A DNA stretch of 64,000 nt from contig JAFUPV010000038.1 in the NCBI GenBank assembly GCA_017472605.1, forward strand, positions 62,001-126,000, in the 5' to 3' direction. The notes below the pieces were generated by a model. That model ran no database searches. It worked only from the letters and a program-made list of their open reading frames with translations, and was not told where the DNA came from. Below, piece after piece: positions 50,888 through 58,662 of this stretch (position 1 is the stretch's first letter; each line of letters opens with the position of its first letter). The translations under genes and the position numbers were made by a program. Source of the stretch: Lachnospiraceae bacterium. GTDB taxonomy: Bacteria; Bacillota; Clostridia; Lachnospirales; Lachnospiraceae.

Positions 50888-53311
50888 ATGGCAGTATTTT
50901 ACGATCCGAGTACCATTGAAAAGAAATGGCAGAAATATTGGGAAGAAAACCAGACCTTCAAGACCGATGTCTGGGATTTCAGCAAGCCGAAGTACTATGT
51001 ACTGGATATGTTCCCCTACCCGTCCGGTGTTGGTCTCCATGCAGGTCATCCGGAAGGCTACACCGCAACGGATATCATGTCCCGCATGAAGAGAATGCAG
51101 GGCTATAACGTGCTTCATCCGATGGGCTACGATTCCTTCGGTCTTCCGGCGGAGCAGTATGCGGTTTCCACCGGAAATCATCCCAACGGCTTTACCGAGA
51201 TGAACATTCAGACGTTTTCCAAGCAGTTAAAAGAGCTTGGTTTTGACTATGACTGGACCAAGATGGTTGCAACCAGCGATCCATCCTTCTACAAGTGGAC
51301 TCAGTGGATCTTCAAGCAGCTCTATCTGGACGGCTATGCGAAGCTGATCGACATGCCGGTAAACTGGTGTGAGGAACTGGGAACCGTTCTGTCCAACGAT
51401 GAGGTCATTGACGGAAAATCAGAGCGCGGCGGCTATCCGGTTATCCGTAAGAACATGAAGCAGTGGGTTATCGATCAGCCGGCTTTCGCGGAGAAGCTGC
51501 TGGCTGGTCTGGACGAAATTGACTGGCCGGAGTCTACGAAGGACATGCAGAGACACTGGATCGGAAAGTCCACCGGTGTTGAGGTTGATTTTGAAATCGT
51601 TGGCGGAGGAAACTTCTCCATCTACACCACCTGCATCGAAACCATCTACGGAATCACCTTCATGGTACTGGCTCCGGATGGACAGCTGGTAAAGGATCTG
51701 ATGCCCCGGATTGAGAATAAAGAAGAGGTTGAGGCTTATATCGCTGAAACACTGAAGAAGAACGACATGGACCGCACCGAGCTGAACAAGACAAAGTCCG
51801 GCTGTGTTCTGAAGGGTATCTATGCGATCAACCCGGTAAATGGAAAAGAAGTTCCTGTATTCATCGGTGATTTCGTTCTGGCAAGCTATGGTACCGGTGC
51901 TGTTATGGCAGTTCCGTCCCACGACCAGAGAGATTTCGAATATGCAGTAGTCCACAACATTCCGATGATCCAGGTCATCGACGGCGGTGATGTCAGCGAG
52001 AAAGCGTTTGAGAAGGGCGAGTACCTTGGCAAGGGCTGCAAGCTGATGAATTCCGAGGAATTCACCGGACTGACTGTAGAGGAGGCAAAGGAAGCAATCA
52101 CTCAGAAACTGGAGAAGAAGGGAATTGCCCGCAGAAAGGTAAATTACCATTTCCGCGAGTGGATCTTTGCAAGACAGAGATACTGGGGTGAGCCGGTTCC
52201 TGTTGTCTACAAGGAAGACGGCGAGATCTATGCACTGCCGGATGAAGAGCTGCCGCTGATTCTGCCGGAGCTGGAGGACTATAAGGGAAGAAACGGTAAG
52301 GCACCGCTGGAAAATGCCGAAGAGTGGAAGGTTTACAATAAGAACGGCATTCAGGGCAAGCGCGAAACCTCTACCATGCCGGGAAGTGCCGGATCCAGCT
52401 GGTATTTCCTGCGTTACATTGATCCGCAGAACGAGAACGAGTTCGCAAATCAGGAGCTGTTAAAGCACTGGATGCCGGTCGATCTTTACATCGGCGGACC
52501 GGAGCATGCGGTTGGTCACCTGATGTATTCCCGTATCTGGAACCACTATCTCCATGACAAGGGATTGAGCCCGGTAAAGGAGCCGTTCAAGAAGCTGGTT
52601 CATCAGGGAATGATCCTCGGTGCCAACGGAATCAAAATGGGTAAGCGATTCCCTGAGTTCGTTGTCAATCCCAGTGACATCGTAAGAGATTATGGCGCAG
52701 ATACCCTGAGACTCTATGAAATGTTCATGGGACCGCTGGAGGCTTCCAAGCCCTGGAGTGATCAGGGAGTTGAAGGAGCGAAGCGCTTCATTACCCGTGT
52801 CTGGAAGTTCCTTGCCGAGCCGGAGAACATCTCTGACGCAAAGAAGGATGAGCTGACCCGCGTTTACCACCAGACGGTAAAGAAGGTAACCAATGACTTC
52901 GAGAACCTGGCATTCAACACGGCAATCAGCCAGATGATGATTTTCATCAATGCGGTTTACAAGGCAGAAAGCTGCCCGAAGGAATATGCAGAGGGCTTCA
53001 TTAAGATGTTCTCCTGTGTATGCCCCCATGTCGGCGAAGAGCTGTGGTCCATGCTTGGACATGACAACACCATTGCCTATGAGCCATGGCCGGTTTATGA
53101 GGAAGCGCTGACAAAGGAAGATACCATTGAGATTGGTGTTCAGGTCAACGGTAAGGTAAAGGGAACCGTTACACTGTCTGTTGACGAGGAGCAGGAATCT
53201 GCCATCGCAAAGGCGAAGGAAGTACCGGGTGTAGCAAGGGCAATCGACGGAAAGAATCTTGTGAAAACGATTTATGTAAAAGGAAAGATCATTAACCTGA
53301 TCGCAAAATAA
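50888..53311 (+). CDS. leuS: Leucyl-tRNA synthetase
   Basis: Class I synthetase of 807 residues charging tRNA-Leu. The HIGH-type motif is HAGH in YPSGVGLHAGHPEGY, and an editing domain is present (about 220-410). The KMSKS loop reads KMGKR in GANGIKMGKRFPEFVVNP. The anticodon-binding part and the small C-terminal domain (VNGKVKGTVTLSVDEE) follow. ATG 50888 is used rather than 50876 because GGAGAG lies just before it. Expression is set by the T-box leader. A strong terminator follows. Confidence 0.97.
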   Translation: MAVFYDPSTIEKKWQKYWEENQTFKTDVWDFSKPKYYVLDMFPYPSGVGLHAGHPEGYTATDIMSRMKRMQGYNVLHPMGYDSFGLPAEQYAVSTGNHPNGFTEMNIQTFSKQLKELGFDYDWTKMVATSDPSFYKWTQWIFKQLYLDGYAKLIDMPVNWCEELGTVLSNDEVIDGKSERGGYPVIRKNMKQWVIDQPAFAEKLLAGLDEIDWPESTKDMQRHWIGKSTGVEVDFEIVGGGNFSIYTTCIETIYGITFMVLAPDGQLVKDLMPRIENKEEVEAYIAETLKKNDMDRTELNKTKSGCVLKGIYAINPVNGKEVPVFIGDFVLASYGTGAVMAVPSHDQRDFEYAVVHNIPMIQVIDGGDVSEKAFEKGEYLGKGCKLMNSEEFTGLTVEEAKEAITQKLEKKGIARRKVNYHFREWIFARQRYWGEPVPVVYKEDGEIYALPDEELPLILPELEDYKGRNGKAPLENAEEWKVYNKNGIQGKRETSTMPGSAGSSWYFLRYIDPQNENEFANQELLKHWMPVDLYIGGPEHAVGHLMYSRIWNHYLHDKGLSPVKEPFKKLVHQGMILGANGIKMGKRFPEFVVNPSDIVRDYGADTLRLYEMFMGPLEASKPWSDQGVEGAKRFITRVWKFLAEPENISDAKKDELTRVYHQTVKKVTNDFENLAFNTAISQMMIFINAVYKAESCPKEYAEGFIKMFSCVCPHVGEELWSMLGHDNTIAYEPWPVYEEALTKEDTIEIGVQVNGKVKGTVTLSVDEEQESAIAKAKEVPGVARAIDGKNLVKTIYVKGKIINLIAK

Positions 53312-53335
53312 GAGAATCGGCAACGATGCGCACAG

Positions 53336-53369
53336 GGAGCCTCTCACGAAAAGGTGGGAGGCTCCTTTT
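53336..53369 (+). terminator. Terminator after leuS
   Basis: GGAGCCTCTCAC pairs with GTGGGAGGCTCC around GAAAAG and is followed by TTTT. Confidence 0.95.
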
Positions 53370-53488
53370 CTGCGTTTGCATGTGGTGTGAAAGAGGCAAA
53401 ATCAGTCGTGTGAATGGGAAAATATGAAAAAACTGTGTTTCTTTGGAAGAGATGTCAAATTCGTATTTCTTTTCTAAAGCAAGTATGA

Positions 53489-53559
53489 TATAATAGTATC
53501 ATTCTTGAATCGAAAACATGCGAATTGGACGTATGCATATTTGAAACATGCGAAGTGGA
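53489..53559 (+). promoter_or_regulatory. Promoter and tandem operator-like repeats of the DapA-like gene
   Basis: TATAAT lies at 53489-53494 with only a weak -35 region. Downstream AAACATGCGAATTGGA (53514-53529) and AAACATGCGAAGTGGA (53544-53559) are direct repeats exactly 30 bases apart, each followed by a TATGCA. They lie in the transcribed leader where a repressor would act. Confidence 0.55.
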
Positions 53560-53592
53560 AACTTATGCAATGAAAATGGGGAGGAAAAAAGG

Positions 53593-54543
53593 ATGAGTGA
53601 TCGAACGTCAGTCATTTCATTTCCGGGAGGAGTCTGGCCTGTTATGCTGACGCCATTCCTGGAAGACGGACAGGTTGATTATGAAGGCCTGGTCCATCTG
53701 ACAGACTGGTACATTGAAAAAGGGAGCAGCGGTCTGTTTGCAGTCTGTCAGTCCAGCGAAATGTTCCATCTGAATCTGGAGGAGCGGATTCGGGTCGCAG
53801 AGACCGTTGTAAAAGCGGCAGCGGGACGTGTTCCGGTAATTGCGTCCGGACACATTTCAGACAGCGAGGAGGATCAGGCGAAGGAGATTAATGCAATTGC
53901 AAAGACGGGTGTGGATGCGGTGATCCTGATCACAAACCGTCTTGCAGCGGAAGACGAGGACGATTCCATCTGGATGGAACGTCTGGAACGTCTGCTGGAG
54001 CGGATTGATCCGGAAATTCCGCTTGGTTTCTATGAGTGTCCTTATCCGTACAAGCGGCTGATTTCTATGGAAAATCTGAAACGCTGTGCAGAGTCGGGAC
54101 GTTTCTACTTCCTGAAGGATACCTGCTGCGATGCAGATCGGATTAAAGAGCGGGTAAAGGCAGTGGAAGGAACCAATCTGAAGCTTTACAATGCAAACAC
54201 AACAACGCTGCTGGAAACACTTCGCGCCGGTGCCGCCGGATTCAGCGGAGTCATGGCTAATTTCCATCCGGCGCTCTATGTTCATCTCTGCTCTCATGTG
54301 AATGAAGCAGCAAGTGAGGAGCTGCAGAGCTTTTTGACGATCGCGTCTCTGATTGAGCGGCAGTATTATCCGGTCAATGCCAAGTATCACTTAAAAGAGA
54401 TCGAGAAGCTTCCGCTTACTGCATACTCCCGAAAACAGGATCAGGGCGGACTGACGGAGACCTTTCAGAAGGAAGTGCGGATGCTGAACGAGCTGGCAGG
54501 GAAGATGGAAGAAAAACTCAGAAAGTGTGAGGGAGAATCTTGA
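53593..54543 (+). CDS. DapA/NanA-family aldolase or lyase
   Basis: A 316-residue (beta/alpha)8 class I aldolase of the dihydrodipicolinate synthase superfamily, which includes N-acetylneuraminate lyase. Visible are the N-terminal GVWPVMLTPFLEDGQVDYEG, the tyrosine segment PLGFYECPYPYK and the Schiff-base lysine in FYFLKDTCCD. The usual GTTGE-like block reads FAVCQSSEMFHL, so this is not a plain DapA. Its stop overlaps the GH20 start by 4 bases (TTGA), suggesting joint work on an amino sugar or sialoglycan-derived acid. The substrate is unknown. Confidence 0.82.
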   Translation: MSDRTSVISFPGGVWPVMLTPFLEDGQVDYEGLVHLTDWYIEKGSSGLFAVCQSSEMFHLNLEERIRVAETVVKAAAGRVPVIASGHISDSEEDQAKEINAIAKTGVDAVILITNRLAAEDEDDSIWMERLERLLERIDPEIPLGFYECPYPYKRLISMENLKRCAESGRFYFLKDTCCDADRIKERVKAVEGTNLKLYNANTTTLLETLRAGAAGFSGVMANFHPALYVHLCSHVNEAASEELQSFLTIASLIERQYYPVNAKYHLKEIEKLPLTAYSRKQDQGGLTETFQKEVRMLNELAGKMEEKLRKCEGES

Positions 54544-55955
54544 AGAAAACAGGAAAAAAAGGAACGAATCGGCCGGTAAAGCGATATCTGGACTGTTATT
54601 ATATGACAGATGCAGAGATCGGAGTCAGAGAGATGGTTGATACCTGTCAAAAAAAGCTGCCCCAACTGAAAGAACAGATTGAATTCTGGGAAGCAGCGGA
54701 AGTAATCGAGCTGACAGCAGGAGAAAAAGACAGTGTCGACATTGAAAAAATCGAATTGTTTGAAGAAGAAGCGGATCAAAAATTTCTTCAGAGCAATGGA
54801 ATAAAGGCGATCTTTACCATTCACTCAGAAGAAGCCAACCTTGATCTGGTGAAGCAGGTGTTTACCGCAATCGTCGAAACCTGTGGAGGCTTTGTCTGCT
54901 CGGATACTCCTGATTTTCTGCCGTATCTGGTGCGGCCATACACAAAGATTCTTCATCTGGATGCCGGCCGCAAATATTTTGCGCCGGAATACCTGAAACA
55001 GATGATTGCAGCCATGAGGGAGACCGGTTACCGGGAATTTCAGATCGCCTTTGGAAATGACGGACTGCGTCTGCTTCAGGATGACATGACAATCGACGGA
55101 AAAAGCAGCGAAGAGGTAAAAGCTGCCGTAAAAGCGGGAAATGTGGAATTCAATGGAGATCCGTCCTGTCTGATTCAGGAAGAAATGGATGAGATCTTTG
55201 CATGTGCCGCACAGGTTGGCATAGAAATCGTACCGCTGCTGAACATGCCGGGACACATGGACACGTCCCTGAACATCAACCCGGCTTACCGCTGGCATTC
55301 CGACGGAAAGATTTCCAGAAATTCACTGGATCTGGCGGATGAAAAAGCAGTTTCCTTTGCACTGGAGCTGCTTGAGAAATATGCATCCTATTTTGCGTCC
55401 AGAGGAAGCAGGAAATTCTGCTTTGGTGTGGATGAATATGCCAATGATATCTACAATCTGGGCGGTCTTGGATTTAACCGGCTTTTAGAAGAAAACCGGT
55501 ACGGTCAGCTGGTGGCGTTCATCAACCGGGCAGCAGCGGTAATTAAAAAAGCAGGACTGATTCCGCGGGCATTTAATGATGGCTTCTACTATAACGAAGA
55601 TACGTCCATGGTACTTGATACGGATATTGAGGTCTGCTATTGGGGCAAAGGCTGGTGCGGGTTTAACTGTGCCGCAGTGGATACCATTGCAGCGAAGGGA
55701 CATCCGATGATCAACTGCAACGGAGCCTGGTACTATGTACTGAAGCATGAGAATGAGGTGCAGAAGCCTGTGAACCATCCGGAATTTGAGTCCTTCCATC
55801 CGACTATTTTCCCGGGAAATCAGGCCTTTGAAAACCCGGCAGGTGCGGTTTTCTGCATCTGGTGCGACAATTCGGTGCTGCGAACCAGTGCAGAAGTGAC
55901 TGCGGACATGATCGAACAGATGAAGCTCATGGCACCAAAGCTGGAGCTGCAGTAA
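54540..55955 (+). CDS. GH20-type beta-N-acetylhexosaminidase-like protein
   Basis: A 471-residue cytoplasmic protein with the GH20 barrel. Landmarks are FAPEYLKQMIAAMRETGYRE, VPLLNMPGHMDTSL, and FCFGVDEYANDIYN, where the Asp-Glu pair expected for substrate-assisted catalysis is DE. The C-terminal CYWGKGW and WYYVLK segments fit the substrate pocket. The first ~140 residues look like the N-terminal alpha/beta domain of GH20. It starts with TTG 54540, overlapping the previous stop, with AGGGAG upstream. No signal peptide. It may act on imported hexosaminide oligosaccharides. Confidence 0.82.
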   Translation: MKKTGKKGTNRPVKRYLDCYYMTDAEIGVREMVDTCQKKLPQLKEQIEFWEAAEVIELTAGEKDSVDIEKIELFEEEADQKFLQSNGIKAIFTIHSEEANLDLVKQVFTAIVETCGGFVCSDTPDFLPYLVRPYTKILHLDAGRKYFAPEYLKQMIAAMRETGYREFQIAFGNDGLRLLQDDMTIDGKSSEEVKAAVKAGNVEFNGDPSCLIQEEMDEIFACAAQVGIEIVPLLNMPGHMDTSLNINPAYRWHSDGKISRNSLDLADEKAVSFALELLEKYASYFASRGSRKFCFGVDEYANDIYNLGGLGFNRLLEENRYGQLVAFINRAAAVIKKAGLIPRAFNDGFYYNEDTSMVLDTDIEVCYWGKGWCGFNCAAVDTIAAKGHPMINCNGAWYYVLKHENEVQKPVNHPEFESFHPTIFPGNQAFENPAGAVFCIWCDNSVLRTSAEVTADMIEQMKLMAPKLELQ

Positions 55956-56062
55956 GTGAATCTAAGAGCCGTTGAAAAGCGGACGCTTTGTCGTGTTTGC
56001 AGCGTCAAAATTTACAATGTGTCCGAAAAATGGCGAGAAACTTGAAAATGAGGTAACAAACA

Positions 56063-56836
56063 ATGGAATTGAAAGTCGTGTCTTTTAACGCAAGGTACTC
56101 CAACGGAGACGATGGAGAAAATCGGTTCTGGTTTCGCTGGCCGTTTATGAAAGAAACGCTGGAACAGGAGAGACCGGACATTATCTGCTTTCAGGAAATG
56201 CTGCCGGAAATGCTGATTCTGGTCAAACGGGAACTGCAGGATTACGTTCTCCTTGGCGTTGGCCGGGAAGCGGATTTAAGCGGAGAACAGCCGACGATTG
56301 CCTATCGGAGAGACCGGTTCAGCCTGATGACCTTTGAGACGTTCTGGCTGTCAGAGACGCCTGCTGTTCCCGGATCCAGATATCCGGACCAGAGCCCCTG
56401 CCCGAGAACATGTGCCTGTGCCCTTCTGAAAGATGAGATCAGCAAGCAGGTATTCCGTGTGCTGAACACCCATCTGGATCACGCGGGAGAAGGCGCAAGA
56501 GTGAAAGGGATTACCCAGATCACGGACTATGTCCGGGCACTGGGAAGAAGAAATGCGCTGTTTGCGGACGTACCGGCAATTCTGACCGGTGATTTCAATG
56601 CCGGACCGGAGACAAAGGAAGTGAAGCATGTGGGGGAAGTGCTTGGCTGGAAGGATGCGGCAGAAGGAAAGGGCGGTACCTACCATGAATTTGGAAGGTG
56701 CAATCCGCCGACTAAGATTGACTATGTTTTCCTGTCACCGGAATTCCAGGTGAAAGAGAGCGGCAGATGGACACAGAAAAAGGATCATCTGTGGCTTTCG
56801 GATCACTATCCGGTGTGGGCGAAGATAGAGGTCTGA
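56063..56836 (+). CDS. Endonuclease/exonuclease/phosphatase family protein
   Basis: A 257-residue metal-dependent phosphodiesterase or phosphatase of the EEP superfamily. Signature blocks are KVVSFNARYSN, IICFQEM (metal Glu), NTHLDHAGEGAR, ILTGDFNAGP, and the terminal LSDHYPVWAKI with the catalytic His. Members closest in layout act on small phosphoesters or inositol lipids. No signal peptide. It stands alone after the GH20 gene. A copy of the dispersed palindromic element begins two bases after the stop. Confidence 0.88.
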   Translation: MELKVVSFNARYSNGDDGENRFWFRWPFMKETLEQERPDIICFQEMLPEMLILVKRELQDYVLLGVGREADLSGEQPTIAYRRDRFSLMTFETFWLSETPAVPGSRYPDQSPCPRTCACALLKDEISKQVFRVLNTHLDHAGEGARVKGITQITDYVRALGRRNALFADVPAILTGDFNAGPETKEVKHVGEVLGWKDAAEGKGGTYHEFGRCNPPTKIDYVFLSPEFQVKESGRWTQKKDHLWLSDHYPVWAKIEV

Positions 56837-56837
56837 A

Positions 56838-56874
56838 CGAATGTGTCGTCGGCACGTTCGCCCGGATGTATAAA
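56838..56874 (+). repeat. Dispersed palindromic element, copy 4
   Basis: CGAATGTG, loop TCGTCGG, CACGTTCG, tail CCCGGATGTATAAA, starting directly after the EEP gene stop. It matches copy 3 closely, and the tail is identical over GGATGTATAAA. Confidence 0.8.
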
Positions 56875-56949
56875 AATATTATGTTGTTTGGAAACAAATG
56901 ACAAAAACGGCAGGGAGGGATACTGCCGGAAAAAAATGGAGGTTTACAA

Positions 56950-58413
56950 ATGAAAAAAAAGACGAAAATGCTTCTGGCCGTGATTGTTCTTGCAATTGCT
57001 GCCGCACTGGTGTGGTTTTTTGTGCTTCGCACAAAGACAGTTGACCTGAATCCTTACATTAACGTAAGCTATGAAGGCTACAGCGAAGATGCAGTGGCAT
57101 CCTTCTCTGTCGATACGGAAGCGCTGGCTGCTGAGATTCAGTCGGACTGGAAGGAAGCGGATGATGAGAAACTGGCAAAGCTGGCAGAAGTGCTGGCTGT
57201 GATTGTCTGCAATCCGGAATCCATTGAAGGTGTGAGCAATGGTCAGGAACTGGAAGTGACTGTAAGCTATGACAAGGATCTGGCAAAGAGCCTTGGCTAT
57301 CGGTTCACCGGACTGACAAAGAAATTTACCGCAGAGGGACTGGAAGAGAAGACTCCGATTGATCCGTTTGATGCAGCTGTGTTTGGACCGGAAGGAACCG
57401 TTCTTGCTTATTTTGAAGGAAGTTCTCCGCTGGTAGAGCTGGTTCTGGAAAACAATGCAGAAGCCGGTGATCCGCTGGAAATGGTTGTTTATCAGGCTGA
57501 TCGGACAAGAGAGCTGAGCAAGGGTGATAAGGTTACAATTACCGCTTCTTTCAGCGAAGCATTTGATACAGCAGGATATAAGCTGACCAGCACAGAGACG
57601 ACCCTTACGGTTGACGGAGTGGAATCCTTCGTTTCCAACATTGAGGAGCTTTCCCTGGAGAGCCGTGCGGAACTTCTGTTAAAGCTGACCGATGTGTTTA
57701 ATGCAGAAATTCAGGGCTATGTGGAACTGATCCTTGCTGACGGCAATGATGTGGCTCTTGGTTCTTCCTATGCAGAATGCTATGGAAGTCCGGTATTTGC
57801 AGAAAATGGATCTGCGGTTGTGACAAACAGCTGGGGAAGTGACGTGCTGGCGGTGATTCCGTTTACCACAGACATCAACGACGCGGAATTCTCCTGGTGG
57901 GCAAACGAGCACTATGATGAGCCGACGGTTAAGACGTTTGCCGGTGTATCCGGATACTTTGTTGTGAGAGATCTGATGCTGGATATCAACGGAAATGTGA
58001 TCATCAGTGATTCTCTGTATGTGGAGATGAGTGACCTCTTTGAAGATAAGGCTGCAATGGTTGAGGAGATCATGGCAAAATATGGCGATGAGGGAATCGT
58101 AATTACTTATGAGCCGGCTGAGGAGGAGACAGAGGAAGAAAGCTCCGTTGAGGAAAGCTTTGCAGAAGAATCATCTGAGGAAGAAACCACTGAGGAACCG
58201 GCTTTTGAAGACGAGACAGCAGAAGAAACTGCTGCAGAGGAAGTGACTGTGGAAGAAACAACTGCAGAGGCTGTGTCTGAAGAGGAAACCGGTACAGAGG
58301 AAATTCTGACAGAGGCTGCAGCTGATGAGACAACGGCAGCAGCACAGCTCCTTTCCGAAACAACTGCTGACAGTGCTGCAGAGACAGAAGAAGAAACAAC
58401 AGCAAAAGACTGA
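56950..58413 (+). CDS. Membrane-anchored protein with acidic repeat tail, unknown function
   Basis: A 487-residue protein with one N-terminal membrane helix (about 7-26, MLLAVIVLAIAAALVWFFVL) and an outer part. Residues about 30-240 contain two related beta-type domains (VDLNPYINVSYEGYSEDAVA; PIDPFDAAVFGPEGTVLAYF, each followed by a SKGDKVTITAS or SNGQELEVTVS strand). A third globular part follows to about 385. The last 100 residues are a Glu/Thr/Ser/Ala-rich low-complexity tail. No catalytic motif is seen. GGAGG precedes the ATG. It could span or sense the wall. I do not recognise a family. Confidence 0.82.
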   Translation: MKKKTKMLLAVIVLAIAAALVWFFVLRTKTVDLNPYINVSYEGYSEDAVASFSVDTEALAAEIQSDWKEADDEKLAKLAEVLAVIVCNPESIEGVSNGQELEVTVSYDKDLAKSLGYRFTGLTKKFTAEGLEEKTPIDPFDAAVFGPEGTVLAYFEGSSPLVELVLENNAEAGDPLEMVVYQADRTRELSKGDKVTITASFSEAFDTAGYKLTSTETTLTVDGVESFVSNIEELSLESRAELLLKLTDVFNAEIQGYVELILADGNDVALGSSYAECYGSPVFAENGSAVVTNSWGSDVLAVIPFTTDINDAEFSWWANEHYDEPTVKTFAGVSGYFVVRDLMLDINGNVIISDSLYVEMSDLFEDKAAMVEEIMAKYGDEGIVITYEPAEEETEEESSVEESFAEESSEEETTEEPAFEDETAEETAAEEVTVEETTAEAVSEEETGTEEILTEAAADETTAAAQLLSETTADSAAETEEETTAKD

Positions 58414-58490
58414 AATGTCTGCGTATTGGCAGCCGGAAAAAGGTGACTGCAGATTGATCTGTAAGACATAAGAAGACAAGAAAAAGTAAG

Positions 58491-58598
58491 AAAAAAGATA
58501 AGCAAATTGCTTTAAGATGCTCCCTGCGGAAAGACAGGCCGATGATGGAACTTGTTTTTCATGCAGGGAGCATATTCAGCTGATTTGCTTATCTTTTT
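58491..58598. terminator. Long nested hairpin, bidirectional terminator
   Basis: The outer stem pairs AAAAAAGATAAGCAAAT with ATTTGCTTATCTTTTT. The inner stem pairs GATGCTCCCTGC with GCAGGGAGCAT. It lies between the convergent acidic-tail gene and the GH35 gene, and the run of A and T at its ends suits both directions. Confidence 0.8.
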
Positions 58599-58662
58599 GT
58601 ATTTGCTATGACAGAGAAAAGAACAACCAGGAAAACATTGTCAGAAGAAGCCGTGTGCTTTC

